From Otatea glauca (Eukaryota > Streptophyta > Magnoliopsida > Poales > Poaceae): DNA of 64,000 nt. This document shows positions 42,459-54,342 of the stretch, in pieces. The first letter of the stretch is position 1. Every line of letters starts with the position of its first letter. A program made the position numbers and the translations under genes. The stretch is from the NCBI GenBank assembly GCA_036346275.1, contig CM070723.1, positions 1,364,001 to 1,428,000 on the forward strand. Reading direction: 5' to 3'. Under the pieces are notes generated by a model. That model saw only the letters and a list, made by a program, of their open reading frames with translations, made no database searches and was not told the DNA's origin.

Positions 42459-45400
42459 TGTGAGACCCGTTCGATGAGCAGAACTCCATGTGATTCTTGT
42501 GCTATTCCTGGATCGATAGCTAGCACTCACATGTTTACAACATTTGTATCAAACTCATACAAGCGAACTCACGGAAGAACTTTCATTCTCAAATAATTAT
42601 ACAAAGTTCAAGATAATTTTAAACCATCTTAACAATGAAATTAAAAGCGGAAAACCAAAAGGAACTGAAACTCCAAAATGCCTTGCGGTTGCCCACTAAA
42701 CCCTCGAGCAATCGACTAGGCTACCTAGAAGAGGCTATCGTGAAACCCCGAGACTGCTCGAAAGAACGCGTCGTCCGGTAGATCACAATCTTCTTCCTCC
42801 GAGACAATGAGATGCAAGATTGAGTACATTGGTACTCAAGAAGACTTATATTGGTTCACAGATGCAAATAAATAATTATGCAGAGTTGAACAAATGACGA
42901 AGCTATGGTTATTTTATGGTTGCATAAAAACATTAAATAAGTAAGCATAATAGATTGCAACATCGCATTTTTAATAAAAGCAATTGAAGGACGAATTGTA
43001 AGCAAAAATATACTAGATTCTCAACTCGGTCTACCCGATCGCATATAACCCCTGTCGATCCTTTGACACAAAAGAAGGTTGCAAAACAGCTTACAAAGTT
43101 TCAACCCATTTTGAAAACACCAAAACTCTAGCATTGGGAGGATTTTCCCCAAGTGCCCATTACCGCGGGCCGCGGCTAATCGATCGATTTTTCACTCTGC
43201 AGAGGTGTACACTTTACCCACAAGGAATGATCAACCTCTTTCGCGGGCGCTTAACACACTTCCTTCTGTGTCGGCAAGGAGATCATACAAAGTCATTACA
43301 TTATTTAGACATGACTTTACACCAGCCCGGGACGTTAACCCTCGCCCTGAAGACAGAGACACACACCCAAGCCGTGGATCCACATTTATCACACACACAC
43401 CACGTTTCTGTCCAGGGCAAGGCGTACACCGTTGCATCGGTATGTAAAACCCCTACTGAGCATGACTGACCGGACTGCCTGTGCAAATCTCCCGCCTTCC
43501 ATAGATGCAAAGCCAAGTCTAAACAACTTATTAAGCTAAGACCCGCCCATACAAGCCCTTGTGGTTGCACGGAAACATGGTTCTACAACATCCCATTTGC
43601 TCGGTCCTTAAACCGACACGGGCGATACTCCACCCTAGCTACGTGCATATCTCTTTGCACAATCGGCTAGCGCCAAATAATCACCCGCGTCAAAACATAG
43701 TTTTGTTTGAAGGTTTTTAGCAAACTACCATCAACCAATTTCCAAGACATTATATGACGGTTGAAAAGATTGAAAACCAACAAGCGACTAAAGCAGGAAT
43801 ATTATTATGCTAGCGGTTATACCCAAAACGACATTACATATGTCTAGCTCAATCTAAGGTTTACAAGGTCCACAAGTCCATACAGATTGAGGCAAACCAT
43901 AATTTACAGGATTAACTACAGTTCTAACCCAAATTAGCACTTTTAGGGGGAATTATCCGGATGCACTGTACATAAGCAAAAACAACATATAGTAGGTGAA
44001 TTATCAGGCTCAACGTGATCAAGGAGTTGCTTGCCTTGCAAATCATCGCGGAATAAGATCCGGATCTGCAGAACCGCCTTCTTCTTCTTCAATGAAATCG
44101 GTCTCTACTGCTAAGCGAACAAGAAGAAAAAGAGAATATCGGCAACTTCAAATGGCAAAAGAAAATGCAGACAGATAAACAGTAAACACAAATTCGAATC
44201 AAGCAGTATTCGCTATTCCGAAATATTCGAACTTAAACATCGAATTATAGATGCTAAAATTATTTGAAAAGAAAAGATTGATCATTTGCTTCTTTGGAGG
44301 ATGCTATACCTAACCAACAGCCAAAACAGAGGTCTCCCTGATTTCTCCAAAGATTCAAGAGGAGCACTTGAAACTATATCATCTAGGGTTATAAACCTAA
44401 CAAGATTGATGTACATTAACTACAGAAATTAGAGTTTAAGTCTTGGATTAGCTAAAGCATAACTTAATTATCAAATCTAACTACTTGTTTTATCTTTTAG
44501 GGTTTAGATGAAGCTTGAAAACTATTGTTGAAAAGGCTTGGTTAAACTCTAGACTTGGCTACAAAACTGGCTAAGGACAGGACTAAACAACAGCACTTAA
44601 GGTTATTTCTCTTATGAAAACTAAGTGAACTAAAGCTCTAAAACAGAATATTTTTCTGGAATCTAGTAGAACAAACTTTGGTTATCAATTCTACACTATT
44701 CTTCCAAAATTTCTTACTTGGATGAGTTATTTCACACATGGTTGAAAAAGCTTGATTGTTTCAATCTTTCACCAAAACATAAAAACTAGCCTCATTCCCT
44801 TAACTTGCTTTGTATACCAACCTTAGCAAAACATCATTCTTTTCCAGAATCTACTAGAATATACTTTGTGAAATGCTTCTATACCATTTTTACATTTCTT
44901 CTCATTCATATAATCCATTTTATCATATGTTGAAAAGGGCTATATGAACATAAAAACTAACTTATAACCTTTCCATCTTTTGCTTTCACTTATTACTAAA
45001 CTATTTAACATCTTTTATCCATTTTCATCCTGACATCAGGGAAAGATCCTAAAAGCATTTTAAAAGTGAATTTGAGTTATTTTGAACTTGTTCATAACAA
45101 ATTACATCTATTTTGGTTATAACTAGTATTGTTTTTCTTAATTGAACAACTATCATAAATACTTTTCTTTAAGTATTTTCACAAGAGCAACTCCCCATGA
45201 TTATAGCTAACCAGGATGAACTTTTAAACATTCAAACTTTAGTCTTTTCTTTCATTTACTCGTTTTCCTTTTTCATGTTTAATATTCATTTTTGAGTAAA
45301 TATGATATATATATATAAAAAAGTATTAAGGAAACATTTGGTTTATTTGGAATACTCATAGCTCAGGAATTCTACAAAAACTTACTTTTCCTTAATTGGA

Positions 45401-47436
45401 TCATCCCAAAAATATTTTATTCTTCACACCTTAATTACACTTAGGCTTCTATTTCATTTTTCCTAAAATCACACTTTACTCATCTTCAGAAATTTTGCAT
45501 ATTCTGAAACTACAGCCTTTATACGAATTTAGAAATTTGTTTCACTAAATTTGGCCAGATGATTCAAAAGTTATGAGCATTTGAATTTCGATCGGTTTCA
45601 AAATCATTCAAAAATCGAAAATACGCTTTCAATCGGAGAAAACGGCTTTCTGCGCGCGCTAAAACTGAGTTCAAATGCTCGACCACGACGTGTAGGACCC
45701 GCCACCGGCGACTCGAGATCGAGCACCGGTTCTTTGCTCGCCGGCCGTAACTAGCTCGCCATGCGGCGAATGGGCACCGGTTCTAGCTTCACCGTGCCAA
45801 GACGAGTCTAGGGGTGGTGCTACTTCACCGGAGGTGGCGGGAAGATGGTCGCCACCGCGAGTGCGGCGCGCCATGACCACGACGGCAAAGCTCGGCTAGG
45901 GGCAAAATTTCCGCGACCTAGGGTTCGTCTGACTCTGATGGATCAAGGAGATGCGAGTTCACCGATGGTGGGTCGGAGAAAGTCAGTACGCCCGCCACCG
46001 TCGCCGCCCGGGAGGAAGAAGAACGGCGGCTCAACGGCTGCGCAGCCAAAATGAATCCAAAATGGCGAGTGATCGGCAATCACGGGATGATGAGGAGCTC
46101 GGGAAGCAATCAATTTGGAGGATTGAGTGAGGACTCACCCGATTCAACGTTTCCCCCTTCTCGAGTTCCTCCGGCTCAGCGGGAAGACGACGCCCTTGAG
46201 GCTCTCGGCTCGGCAAAATGGAAAGGTGAGGTGCGTGAGGGCACTGCGACGCGAGCACAAGGCTTAAAGCCGTATGGAATCGATCGAGTTCGCGGTTTTG
46301 GCTCGAGTTGGAGCGAACGACTTGGTCGGTTCTTACGTGCGAGCGCAACCCATGCGCAAACTTCGTCTCGAGGCGGCTCGGCGGGATCAAGTGGGCACAG
46401 GCGAGGGGAGAAGCTCTACTCGCGACGTGGAAGCCATCGAGCTCGGCCGGACGAGGCGGTGAAGCCGGACGCGAAGACGAGCGGGGCGGCGACATCGCCT
46501 CGGCGGGGAGAAGAAAGGGAAGAGCAAAACGCATGTGAGACGGCGTGTGGGACCGGGGCCCACTGGCAGTGAGACAGCCTCGCCTCAGCTGACCGGCTCG
46601 TCAGCGGGTCAACAGGGCTGGGCCCACTGTCGATGAAATAGTCGATTTTAATGTGATTTGATAGAACGAGAATTCTCTAGGTTTCTCATTTGTTTAAGCT
46701 TTAAACTAATCCCAAATTTTCTCAAACTTTTGACTAAGTCCCACTGAGAGTCACACGTCTGATACAAAATTTTGAGACAAAAACTCCTTCTAGGTGATTT
46801 GTTAAAATTCTGACACTGTACCCAGGTTCGAATTTCGATTTGGTTTTGATTTAATTATAGGTTCATTTCTTACAATTTATTTTTGAGACTTTTGGACAGG
46901 TTCCAATCCTTATAATTGGATTAATTTAAAATTTTCAATTCAAAAGATGAGCCGTTATTTTATAAAAATTCTGACAATCATTTTCCTTACATTCTGGACC
47001 CACTGTTTTGAACTTTTAAGAGGCTTATTTCAATTCATTTAATTACAAAAATTTTACCAGTGATGAATCATATCTCCAGGGATTTACATAAATTTTCTTG
47101 GCTTTTCTTGATATTGATTATTTTTCTTTCTACTTTTGATTCACTGTTTTTAACCAAAAAGTAGATCCATAATTCATTTAGCTTGACCCCAGGTTTATAA
47201 AATTTTACTTAATGATCAAACATTTAGATCAGCTCAAATGGAATTCATGATAAAATTTTCTAAATTTTATTTTCATCTTTTACCTTTTCCTTGTTTTTCC
47301 CTTTTCATTTAATCTTTTAGATAGCACAAAAGTCTAAGAAATCCTAATTGGATCGAATAACACTTAGAACTTCAAAATCACTTAAATTAAAACTTAAACT
47401 GTTTATTTTTCACTGTTCCAATTTCCGTCGTTCTGA
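42459..47436 (-). repeat. element B 3' LTR (5.0 kb)
   Basis: Ends GGTCTCACA at 42459 (minus). Its start reads TCAGAACGAC where the partner has TGTAACGAC, an ACA/CTG-type discrepancy. The AT-rich part (44200-45640) is almost identical to 56060-57500. Open frames at 45840-46570 lie in the GC-rich LTR section and match no known protein. Confidence 0.9.
43148..43276. promoter_or_regulatory. conserved LTR module, element B 3' LTR copy
   Basis: GTGCCCA…GGGC arms, then AATCGATCGATT, a perfect 12-bp palindrome near 43179, then CTCTGCAGAG (43195-43204), GTGTACACTTTACCCACAAG, ATGATC and an ACACAC…GTGTCGG hairpin. Compared with element A the first hairpin changes on both arms (TCC/GGA against CCC/GGG), so pairing is kept. 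Confidence 0.58.
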
Positions 47437-47450
47437 TCCACCCCCTTACA
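47437..47450 (-). other. element B polypurine tract
   Basis: GTAAGGGGGTGGAT on the minus strand, directly before the 3' LTR. Confidence 0.85.
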
Positions 47451-47479
47451 AATCTCTTAGAGATTTGACAGAAAAAGGG

Positions 47480-47650
47480 CAAAAGGGTTTAAAAGAAATG
47501 AAATTCTTCTCTAAGCGATCCTCTCGTTCCCATGTCGCTTCCTCTTCCGAATGATTACTCCATTGCACTTTTAGCATCTTACGGGCTTTGTTTGAGTATG
47601 GCGCTCCACTTCTTCAAGTATCTTCACCGGACGCCTCGATAGGTTAAGTC
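47480..47650 (-). pseudogene. element B chromodomain at integrase C-terminus
   Basis: Chromodomains at the integrase C-terminus direct chromovirus insertion to particular chromatin. On the minus strand RRPVKILEEVERH is followed, after a frame change of one base near 47575, by LKVQWSNHSEEEATWERED and a basic/aromatic tail. The order of the 'VKIL' strand, the LKVQW strand and EEATWE is the chromodomain pattern of these elements. The frameshift may be a sequencing error. Confidence 0.78.
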
Positions 47651-48841
47651 GGTGAAGATCAAGATCTTCCAACCGAGTAAGTTCGATCGAATACGGAGGC
47701 ACTTCTTGATTCGCGACACATGAAAGACGTTATGCACAATCGGATAATTGAGTAGGCAACTCCAATCTATATGCCTTCTCTCCCATTTTCTCGAGGATGC
47801 AATAAGGCCCAATGTACCGAGGAGCGAGCTTACCTCGGACTGAATCGATTTAACTCCGCGAAGAGGCGAAACTTTAAGGTAAACGTAATCACCAACCTCG
47901 AAGCTTAAGTCACGTCGACGAGTGTCGGCATAACTTTTCTGGCGAGATTGAGCTTCCCTCAACCGGCTTCTGATTAAATCCACTTGTTCTTGGGCTTCAT
48001 TAATCAAATCCGGACCGAAGAACTGTCTTTCACCCACTTCGGACCAGAAAAGTGGTGTTCGACATTTTCTTCCATAAAGAGCCTCAAATGGTGACATCTG
48101 CAGACTAGCTTGAAAGCTATTATTGTAAGAAAATTCTGCAAATGCGAGGCACTTCTCCCAATTGGTGCTATAAGACAGCACACAGGCTCGTAACATATCT
48201 TCAAGGGTCTGATTTGTTCTTTCAGTCTGCCCATCAGTCTGTGGATGATAGGCGGAACTAAAGTTCAACTTGGTTCCCAACAACTTGTGCAGCTGTTCCC
48301 AGAAATGAGACGTGAACTGAGATCCACGGTCAGACACAATCGTCTTTGGGACCCCATGCAAGCGCACAATATTTGAAACATAGAGTTCTGCCAGCTTAAC
48401 TGTAGAATCTCTAGTCTTGACAGGAATAAAATGAGCTACCTTCGTCAACCTGTCAACAATAACCCAAATGGAATCGCTCCCCTTCTGGGTTCGAGGAAGA
48501 CCAGTAATGAAATCCATACTGATATCATCCCACTTCCATTCTGGAACTTGCAATGGCTGAAGAAGTCCAGCTGGACGCTGATGTTCAGCCTTAACTCGTT
48601 GACATACGTCGCACTTTGCAACATGTTCCGCGACGTCTTTCTTCATACCGGGCCACCAATATTCTTTCTTAAGATCCTGGTACATCTTTGTACTACCAGG
48701 ATGAATAGATAATGGTGACTCAAGAATTTCTACCAAAATCAGCTTCTTGATCTCCGGATCATTCGGCACATATATTCGAGTCCCTCTCATGATTATCCCA
48801 TCAGAGCTTTCCAAGAACTCAGAATCCGTGCCTTCTTTCAA
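47624..48841 (-). CDS. element B integrase (405-residue open frame)
   Basis: Integrase cuts the target and joins the element DNA. The zinc-binding region shows SIHPGSTKMYQDLKKEYWWP and CDVCQRVK; the first His of the usual HHCC set is replaced by Leu. The catalytic core has ISMDFITGLP (first Asp, about residue 110), TIVSDRGSQFTSHFWEQL (second Asp, about 170) and QTDGQTERTNQTLEDMLR (the Glu near 207). FEVGDYVYLKVSPLRGV and VHNVFHVSRIKKCL mark the C-terminal domain. Between these two phrases the reading drifts (about residues 325-365), so a double frameshift is likely. The frame ends near the chromodomain. Confidence 0.92.
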   Translation of the reverse strand: MKEGTDSEFLESSDGIIMRGTRIYVPNDPEIKKLILVEILESPLSIHPGSTKMYQDLKKEYWWPGMKKDVAEHVAKCDVCQRVKAEHQRPAGLLQPLQVPEWKWDDISMDFITGLPRTQKGSDSIWVIVDRLTKVAHFIPVKTRDSTVKLAELYVSNIVRLHGVPKTIVSDRGSQFTSHFWEQLHKLLGTKLNFSSAYHPQTDGQTERTNQTLEDMLRACVLSYSTNWEKCLAFAEFSYNNSFQASLQMSPFEALYGRKCRTPLFWSEVGERQFFGPDLINEAQEQVDLIRSRLREAQSRQKSYADTRRRDLSFEVGDYVYLKVSPLRGVKSIQSEVSSLLGTLGLIASSRKWERRHIDWSCLLNYPIVHNVFHVSRIKKCLRIRSNLLGWKILIFTDLTYRGVR

Positions 48842-49302
48842 CTGATTCGAATCTCAAAGAATCGCTTCATCTTTATCTTGTGCAGCTTTTATTTGATCTT
48901 TCAGAGTGGGTTGCAATTGCGGAGCGCCACATAACCTCTTTTAACTAAATTGATTGAGCTTACAAATTCCCGAACTAACTCAGGCTGATTTGAACCCAAC
49001 ATGCAATAAAGTTTGCGGCTAAGAGCATCGGCCACAACATTGGCTTTGCCAGGATGGTAGTGAATGCCGAGGTCATAGTCTTTGATTAGCTCTAGCCATC
49101 TTCTTTGTCTCGATTCAGATCTGGTGAGTAAAGAAATATTTGAGGCTCTTGTGGTCGTGTAAATCTACATTACATTTCCAATGAGATAGTGCCGCTTGAT
49201 TTTAAGGCGTGCACCACTGCAGCTAGCTCTAGGTCATGTGTGGATAATTCGCTCATGAGGACGGAGTGTCGAGAAGCATAGCGACAACCCTACCCTCCTG
49301 CA
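48842..49302 (-). pseudogene. element B RNase H region, broken
   Basis: On the minus strand DYDLGIHYHPGKANVVADAL followed by SRKL can be read at about 49005-49085; it is the standard end of the Gypsy RNase H. Preceding pieces of the domain are split by stops and frame changes. Enzyme activity is not expected from this copy as sequenced. Confidence 0.75.
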
Positions 49303-50328
49303 TCAACACACAACCCGTGCCGTGAAGCGATGCATCACAAGACACTTCAAAACTCTTATGAATATCCGCAAGATGAGCACCGGAGTAGAGGTTAATTTCT
49401 CTTTCAATTTTTGAAAACTTTCCTCACAACTAGGAGTCCACTCAAACTTCTTTTCCTTTTTCAGAAGCTGAGTCAAAGGCTTAGCAATTTTGGAGAAATT
49501 CTCAATAAACCGGCGATAATATCCGTGAAGCCTAGGAAACTTCGAATCTTGACCTTGATTGCGGCCTTTCCCAAGCCAATCTGCTTCTACCTTACTTGGG
49601 TCAATCGGCAACTCCGCCTTCTGACGAACATGCCCTTAAAAGCGACTTCTTTCAACGTAACTCACATTTTCAAATTTGGCATACAATTTGTTCTCCCGAA
49701 GCTTACTAAGGACCAAATGCAAATGTTGCCTATGTTCTTTCTTGCTCTTGGAATAAACGAGGATGTCATCAATAAAAACCACCACAAATTTATCTAAATA
49801 TTCCATAAAGACTTTGTTCATCAGGTTCATAAAGCTTGCTGGAGCATTTGTTAGCCCGAACGACATTACGGTGTATTCAAATAACCCATAACGCGTCGTG
49901 AGGGCGGTCTTTGGAATATCCGAAGGTCTGATTTTTAATTGAAAATATCCCAATTTCAAATCTATCTTGGAGAATACTTGCGCCCCATTCAACTGATCAA
50001 ACAGATCATCTATTCGGGGAAGCGGATACTTGTTCTTAATAGTTACTTCATTTAAGGCACGATAGTCTACGCACATACGCAGGCTATCGTCCTTCTTTTC
50101 ACAAAAAAACTGGACTTCCCGGTATGCGGAACGGATAAACCCCTTATCAAGCTGTTCCTTAAGTTGCTTTTTCAATTCTACCAATTCATTTGGAGGCATC
50201 CGATATGGTCGTTTTGATATCGGTGCAGTTCCCGGCACCAAATCAATCACAAACTCCATATCACGATCCGGAGGCACTCCCGGTAATTCAGCAGGAAAAA
50301 CATCCGGGAATTCACTAACAACTGCCAC
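49303..50328 (-). pseudogene. element B reverse transcriptase
   Basis: Frame 49636-50328 (230 residues) contains the complete fingers and palm: FPDVFPAELPGVPPDRDMEF, PYRMPPNELVELKKQL, DDSLRMCVDYRALNEVTIKN, FSKIDLKLGYFQLKI, FGLTNAPASF and VVFIDDILVYSKS, where IDD is the catalytic pair of Asp. The connection FPRLHGYYRRFIENFSKIAK and ESFQKLKEKLTSTPVL follow in another frame (49303-49611). A frameshift near 49630 separates them. A Val/Thr or Ile form of the residue before DD is usual for Gypsy RT. Confidence 0.93.
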
Positions 50329-50333
50329 TTCTT

Positions 50334-50543
50334 TTAAACTAGAAACAGATCACGAGAATACGGTGTTTGAGGTGTTGAACTTTCAGTACTTGAGGTAAAT
50401 TCTACATGCACCCCTTCTTGATTTTCAAGGGTTATGGATCGCTTAGCACAATCTATGCAACCCTTACTTTTAGCTAACCAATCCATGCCTAGAATCACAT
50501 CCAAACCAGATGTTTCTATTATGATGAGATCAGCATAAAACAT
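50334..50543 (-). pseudogene. element B aspartic protease, C-terminal part
   Basis: The segment LDVILGMDWLAKSKGCIDC with ITLENQEG is the conserved end of the Gypsy protease that precedes RT. The active-site DSGA or DTGA segment lies upstream in 50550-50700 and is not readable in this frame. Confidence 0.82.
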
Positions 50544-50547
50544 AACC

Positions 50548-50949
50548 TCATTGATCTCTATGCCAACCCTGCAATGAAACTAGCGCTTCTAATAGTAGCT
50601 CGGTGATTGCACAATCATATGAACAGCAAAAGAGAGACTTCCAAATTATGTTGCTCGAAAACTTCTTGAGATGAAAGAATGAGAAGCTCTGAATCGAATA
50701 AAACCAAGGTAGGAATGGATTGCACGGAAACATACCAAGCACGACATCCGGCGCGTCTTGCGCCTCCTCGATCGTCACATGATGAAGACGTCCCACATTA
50801 CCACCTTGAGTAGGTGGTGGAGCCGATCCACGAGCTTGCCGCCGCCCCATCCCGAGGCGGCCTTGGGCTTGAGGCCGTTGCCCGACTTTCTTCTTGGGAC
50901 AAGCGTTGGCGTAGTGCCCACGCTTCGTTGCGGTGAAAGCAAGTAACAT
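50548..50949 (-). pseudogene. element B gag zinc knuckle and protease N-terminus
   Basis: RGHYANACPKKKVGQRP at the start of this frame is the second half of a CX2CX4HX4C knuckle; the first two Cys are read here as other residues through a frame change. A Gln/Gly/Pro-rich stretch follows. The rest of the frame is out of phase with the protease. Confidence 0.75.
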
Positions 50950-51980
50950 TAGCGGCTCGCTTCGAACAACGGCGACCGATCTAGGTTCTTGTCCCTCGAC
51001 GGATCGTTGCGATGATCGCCACGGACAACGCGGAGTCGACTCAAACCACCGAGCTTGGCGCTGGACCCTTTGAGCTGAATCGGTGGTGGTCGGCGAACAT
51101 TAGTCGATCGCCACCACAGTGATCTAGGCGATCCAGCTCGGAAGAACTACGCGCAAGCCACTTGCGCTTCGGCTCTCGAAGACATTGCGGCTGCCGTGTT
51201 CCACTCTCACCGCCTTATCAACGAGGGTTTGGAAATCATTAATGTCTTGGGCAATCAAGGCCCACTTAATCTCTTCATTGATTTTCCGAAACCTCTCAAT
51301 TCTTCTCGCCTCATCGGCTACTTCATAAGTGGCATATCCGGGCAGATTGGTTGAAGCGATGCGGTATTCCATCACCGCTATTGACCCTGCTTTAGATCCG
51401 AAATTCCGCTTTTCACCTCAATCACACTAACAGGAATGTGAGTGCGGCGAAGCGACTCAATCGAGCCATAAGACCACTCGACCTTGAGCGACCTTTCGCT
51501 GGTAGTTCTCCCACCAAATCTGCTGCGGTCCCTTGCGGTGATAGGAGGCATACAAGACCTTCTCCCTATCATCACATCTGCGCAATGTCCAACTTGCTCT
51601 CCACGGCTCTCACCACCATCGGATCGAGAGGCTCGGCGGTGGGGAGAACACCGGTGGTTGTGTCCTTAGAATTCACCCAACTTAGACACCGAGGTGCTCC
51701 ACCATTTCCTCCGCGAACCACATTCTCGAGGCGCCGTGATTCGGGCTATTTGTTGCGGCAGCAGGCATTCGCTGTCTTCCTTGTTCAATCATAGCGAACT
51801 TGCGCCATCGTGGCGGCTGCGGCAATCGATCCTCGGAATATCCCCGAGTGGCGGTGGATCCGGACATCATGACGAGCAGCTCTTGAAGCGAGAGGCTCGC
51901 GTGGTAGGGTGTTGAGGATTCGGTTGGGTGGCGTGGAAACATTCGCTCTAGGATCATGAGCATCTGAGCCGCGCTGCACC
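50950..51980 (-). pseudogene. element B gag capsid region
   Basis: Retrotransposon Gag forms the particle. Frame 51124-51375 reads YRIASTNLPGYATYEVADEA, RRIERFRKINEEIKWALIAQ and FQTLVDKAVRVEHG, matching the conserved C-terminal part of the retrotrans_gag domain (ERFxxGLxxxLxxxL…FxxLVDKAxxxE). The upstream frames 51378-51575 and 51682-51963 are fragments of the same domain separated by frameshifts. A start near 51979 would fit. Confidence 0.8.
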
Positions 51981-53524
51981 CAAAATTTGACTAAGGGATC
52001 TTGTCGACCTCATCCTGCAATTACAATCTTTTAGCACACTACTGAAAAAGAACACTACTTTGAAATTTATGACCGACACAAAACTTCACATAGCTAATTC
52101 ATACTCTCTTATTTGTTGTGCATGATTATCTCATCGAAAACTTCCACTTTAAAGCTAAAATTTGCGAGAGAAAATCATCACTATTACTTCACACGAAAAG
52201 AAGCAACTCAAAAACTTTATCTTGCAAAACACAATATATCATGATACTGCTCACATACACACACATATATTAATTTACATCTCAGTTATCAACAAAACAT
52301 GTGCAAGCAAACTGTTTTCACACAACGGCCAACTTCACCTCCCTGTCATTTGGGTTCATGTTTTTAAACATATGTAAATGCACAACTCACATACTACATT
52401 TCACTATCCTTTTTCTAGGATTGTCATTTCTTTACTTAGATACTGATCATCTCAACCCATGACAGCATACATTATTCACACAAAAGAATATGAACCCTTT
52501 CCACATGACGACCACCCTACATTCTTCCTGTGATTGTTCATCCTAGTTCCAGAACACCAACAAATATTATCTAAGCAACAACACAGTAAGAATTCCAAAG
52601 CATTCTCCCAGCCATTGGGTTCATTTCTTTTAGAGCATATGCACATACACACAAGTTAACTCATATCTTAACTACCACTAAACATGTGCATGTAAATTGT
52701 TACAATATGACAGCCACTAATTCACCTGTTAACTAATTCACCTGTTAACTAATCTTTCCAAAAACTTGAATTCTTATATTCTCAAAACACATACTCATGC
52801 ACCATTTAGCACTTACTACCAACCCCATCCAAAATGAATTTTCCTCGAGATTTCTAAGCAGACCCTCCCGATTACTCGCCATCTCATCCCAAACACAATA
52901 TAGCAAGATTATCAAATATTTTCTTACAAGCACACATACAAAGCGTTGATCCAATTTCTATACTCAACAACAATTTCTAACACTACACATCATAACACAT
53001 ATTATTTGCATACAAGAACATGGACCACTTTTACATGGAAGTCAGCTCCCACCTTCCAAATTTCGCTCCCATCATCAAGCACCAGAAATTTCAGCACAAG
53101 GAACACAAAAGGAACTAAATGCACTCTTCCATAAGCACATATACATATCACTAGCTTGCCCACACAAGATTTAATTCCACACTTGCATTTTTACATGACC
53201 TACTCTTAGTTTACAAAGGAGACTACTTTAACTAACAAATTCAGCACAACCTTCAATGTTTACAAGGTTCTTACAACATTTATTTTACAACAAAGACATA
53301 TTTTAGCAATTACATTGCCAATATACAACCAAAATACTTCTTCCATACGCTACCACATACCACCGATTCTTCTACATTTCACTTCACTACCTCATATCCC
53401 CACATTCCTAACCACACATCTCCTTGGCGATATACCCGTGGAGTGCTAGGGTGGTAGGTGCAAATACTATATGGATTGATGCCCTTGTCATTAATGAGCC
53501 TAGGGCAACTCCCAATAGTAGACA
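51981..53524. other. element B spacer between orf0 and gag
   Basis: About 1.5 kb of A/C-rich sequence with many 'cacacata' and 'acaacattt' phrases. No frame over about 70 residues and no protein motif in any frame. Confidence 0.6.
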
Positions 53525-54141
53525 TCATGGCATTTGCACCCACTCCCTGCGTGAGCACATAGGACATAGGTGGAGGCGTTGCGCCGCCGGAATCCCCGGA
53601 GCCTCACTAGTTAACACCGTGCGTGGTAAGGCACGCCTCGCCACACACAATGTCACTCGGGACTCCAAGAATGCCACACGACGCCGAGTCTCAAGCAACT
53701 CTTGCGCTAACTTCACATAGTGGCTATCTAACCTATTAGTAAACTCCACCATGACCCTTAAGTTACCATTTCCCACTCCAACATGATCCTATACACATTA
53801 CTCCCTACTAACGGTCTCCCGGGTAGGTAGTAATGGTGAGGGCTCAAGTCAGGTAGTACGTGCCGGAGTCGTACTATGGCTAGGTATGCCGCTTCATTCA
53901 TAGAAGCGTCTATCGATGACCCACTCCCCATATAGCTCCTCTCTCCCTCACTATGGGCCGGCCTAGGAGGAATAAATACACGAGCAGCGTACTCCTTGGT
54001 TATTGGGCTCAAGTACGCCTGGAATACCACGTATCTCGGGCACCCCTCAAACTGACAGCTCTCGAGTAAAGTCTGCAGCACTCCCATCATACCTGAGTGC
54101 TCGGGGACTCTCGACTCGTGGCAAGGAACAAATCGAGCCAT
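53525..54141 (-). pseudogene. element B extra upstream frame (orf0-like)
   Basis: Starting about 200 bp after the primer-binding site, the frame opens MARFVPCHESRVPEHSGMMG and runs through CPRYVVFQAYLSPITKEYAA, MNEAAYLAIVRLRHVLPDLS and LPGRPLVGS. A frame change near 53770 then leads to LRVMVEFTNRLDSHYVKLAQ and ELLETRRRVAFLESRV, a likely coiled-coil segment, ending at 53525. I know of an orf0 before gag in RIRE3/RIRE8-type rice elements, which fits this position. The product has no known function. It resembles no Gag, protease or envelope that I recognise. Confidence 0.6.
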
Positions 54142-54326
54142 CTACAAAATACAAGACAAGATAAGCTTATAAACATAATTAGGAAGAGCTAAGGAACTAC
54201 AAACAAGAAAATTAGCATTAGGCTAAATTCCATTATTAGTAGTGGACAGAGTTTTGTTTACTTCCAAATTAAGTTTTCACACTCCTAACTAGCGACCATT
54301 TCTCCCCAAGGTTCCTACAATCGGAT

Positions 54327-54337
54327 GGCTCGATACC
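54327..54337 (-). other. element B primer-binding site (altered)
   Basis: On the minus strand GGTATCGAGCC, near the 5' LTR end. It equals the initiator-Met site GGTATCAGAGCC minus bases at a CAG triplet, the same discrepancy seen between LTR copies. Confidence 0.7.
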
Positions 54338-54342
54338 CTTCT

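Noticed and set aside
45840..46572. Open frames in the GC-rich section of the element B LTR (and counterparts at 57631-58454)
   Set aside because: They lie inside LTRs, have no known motif, and their frames differ between the two LTR copies through short indels.
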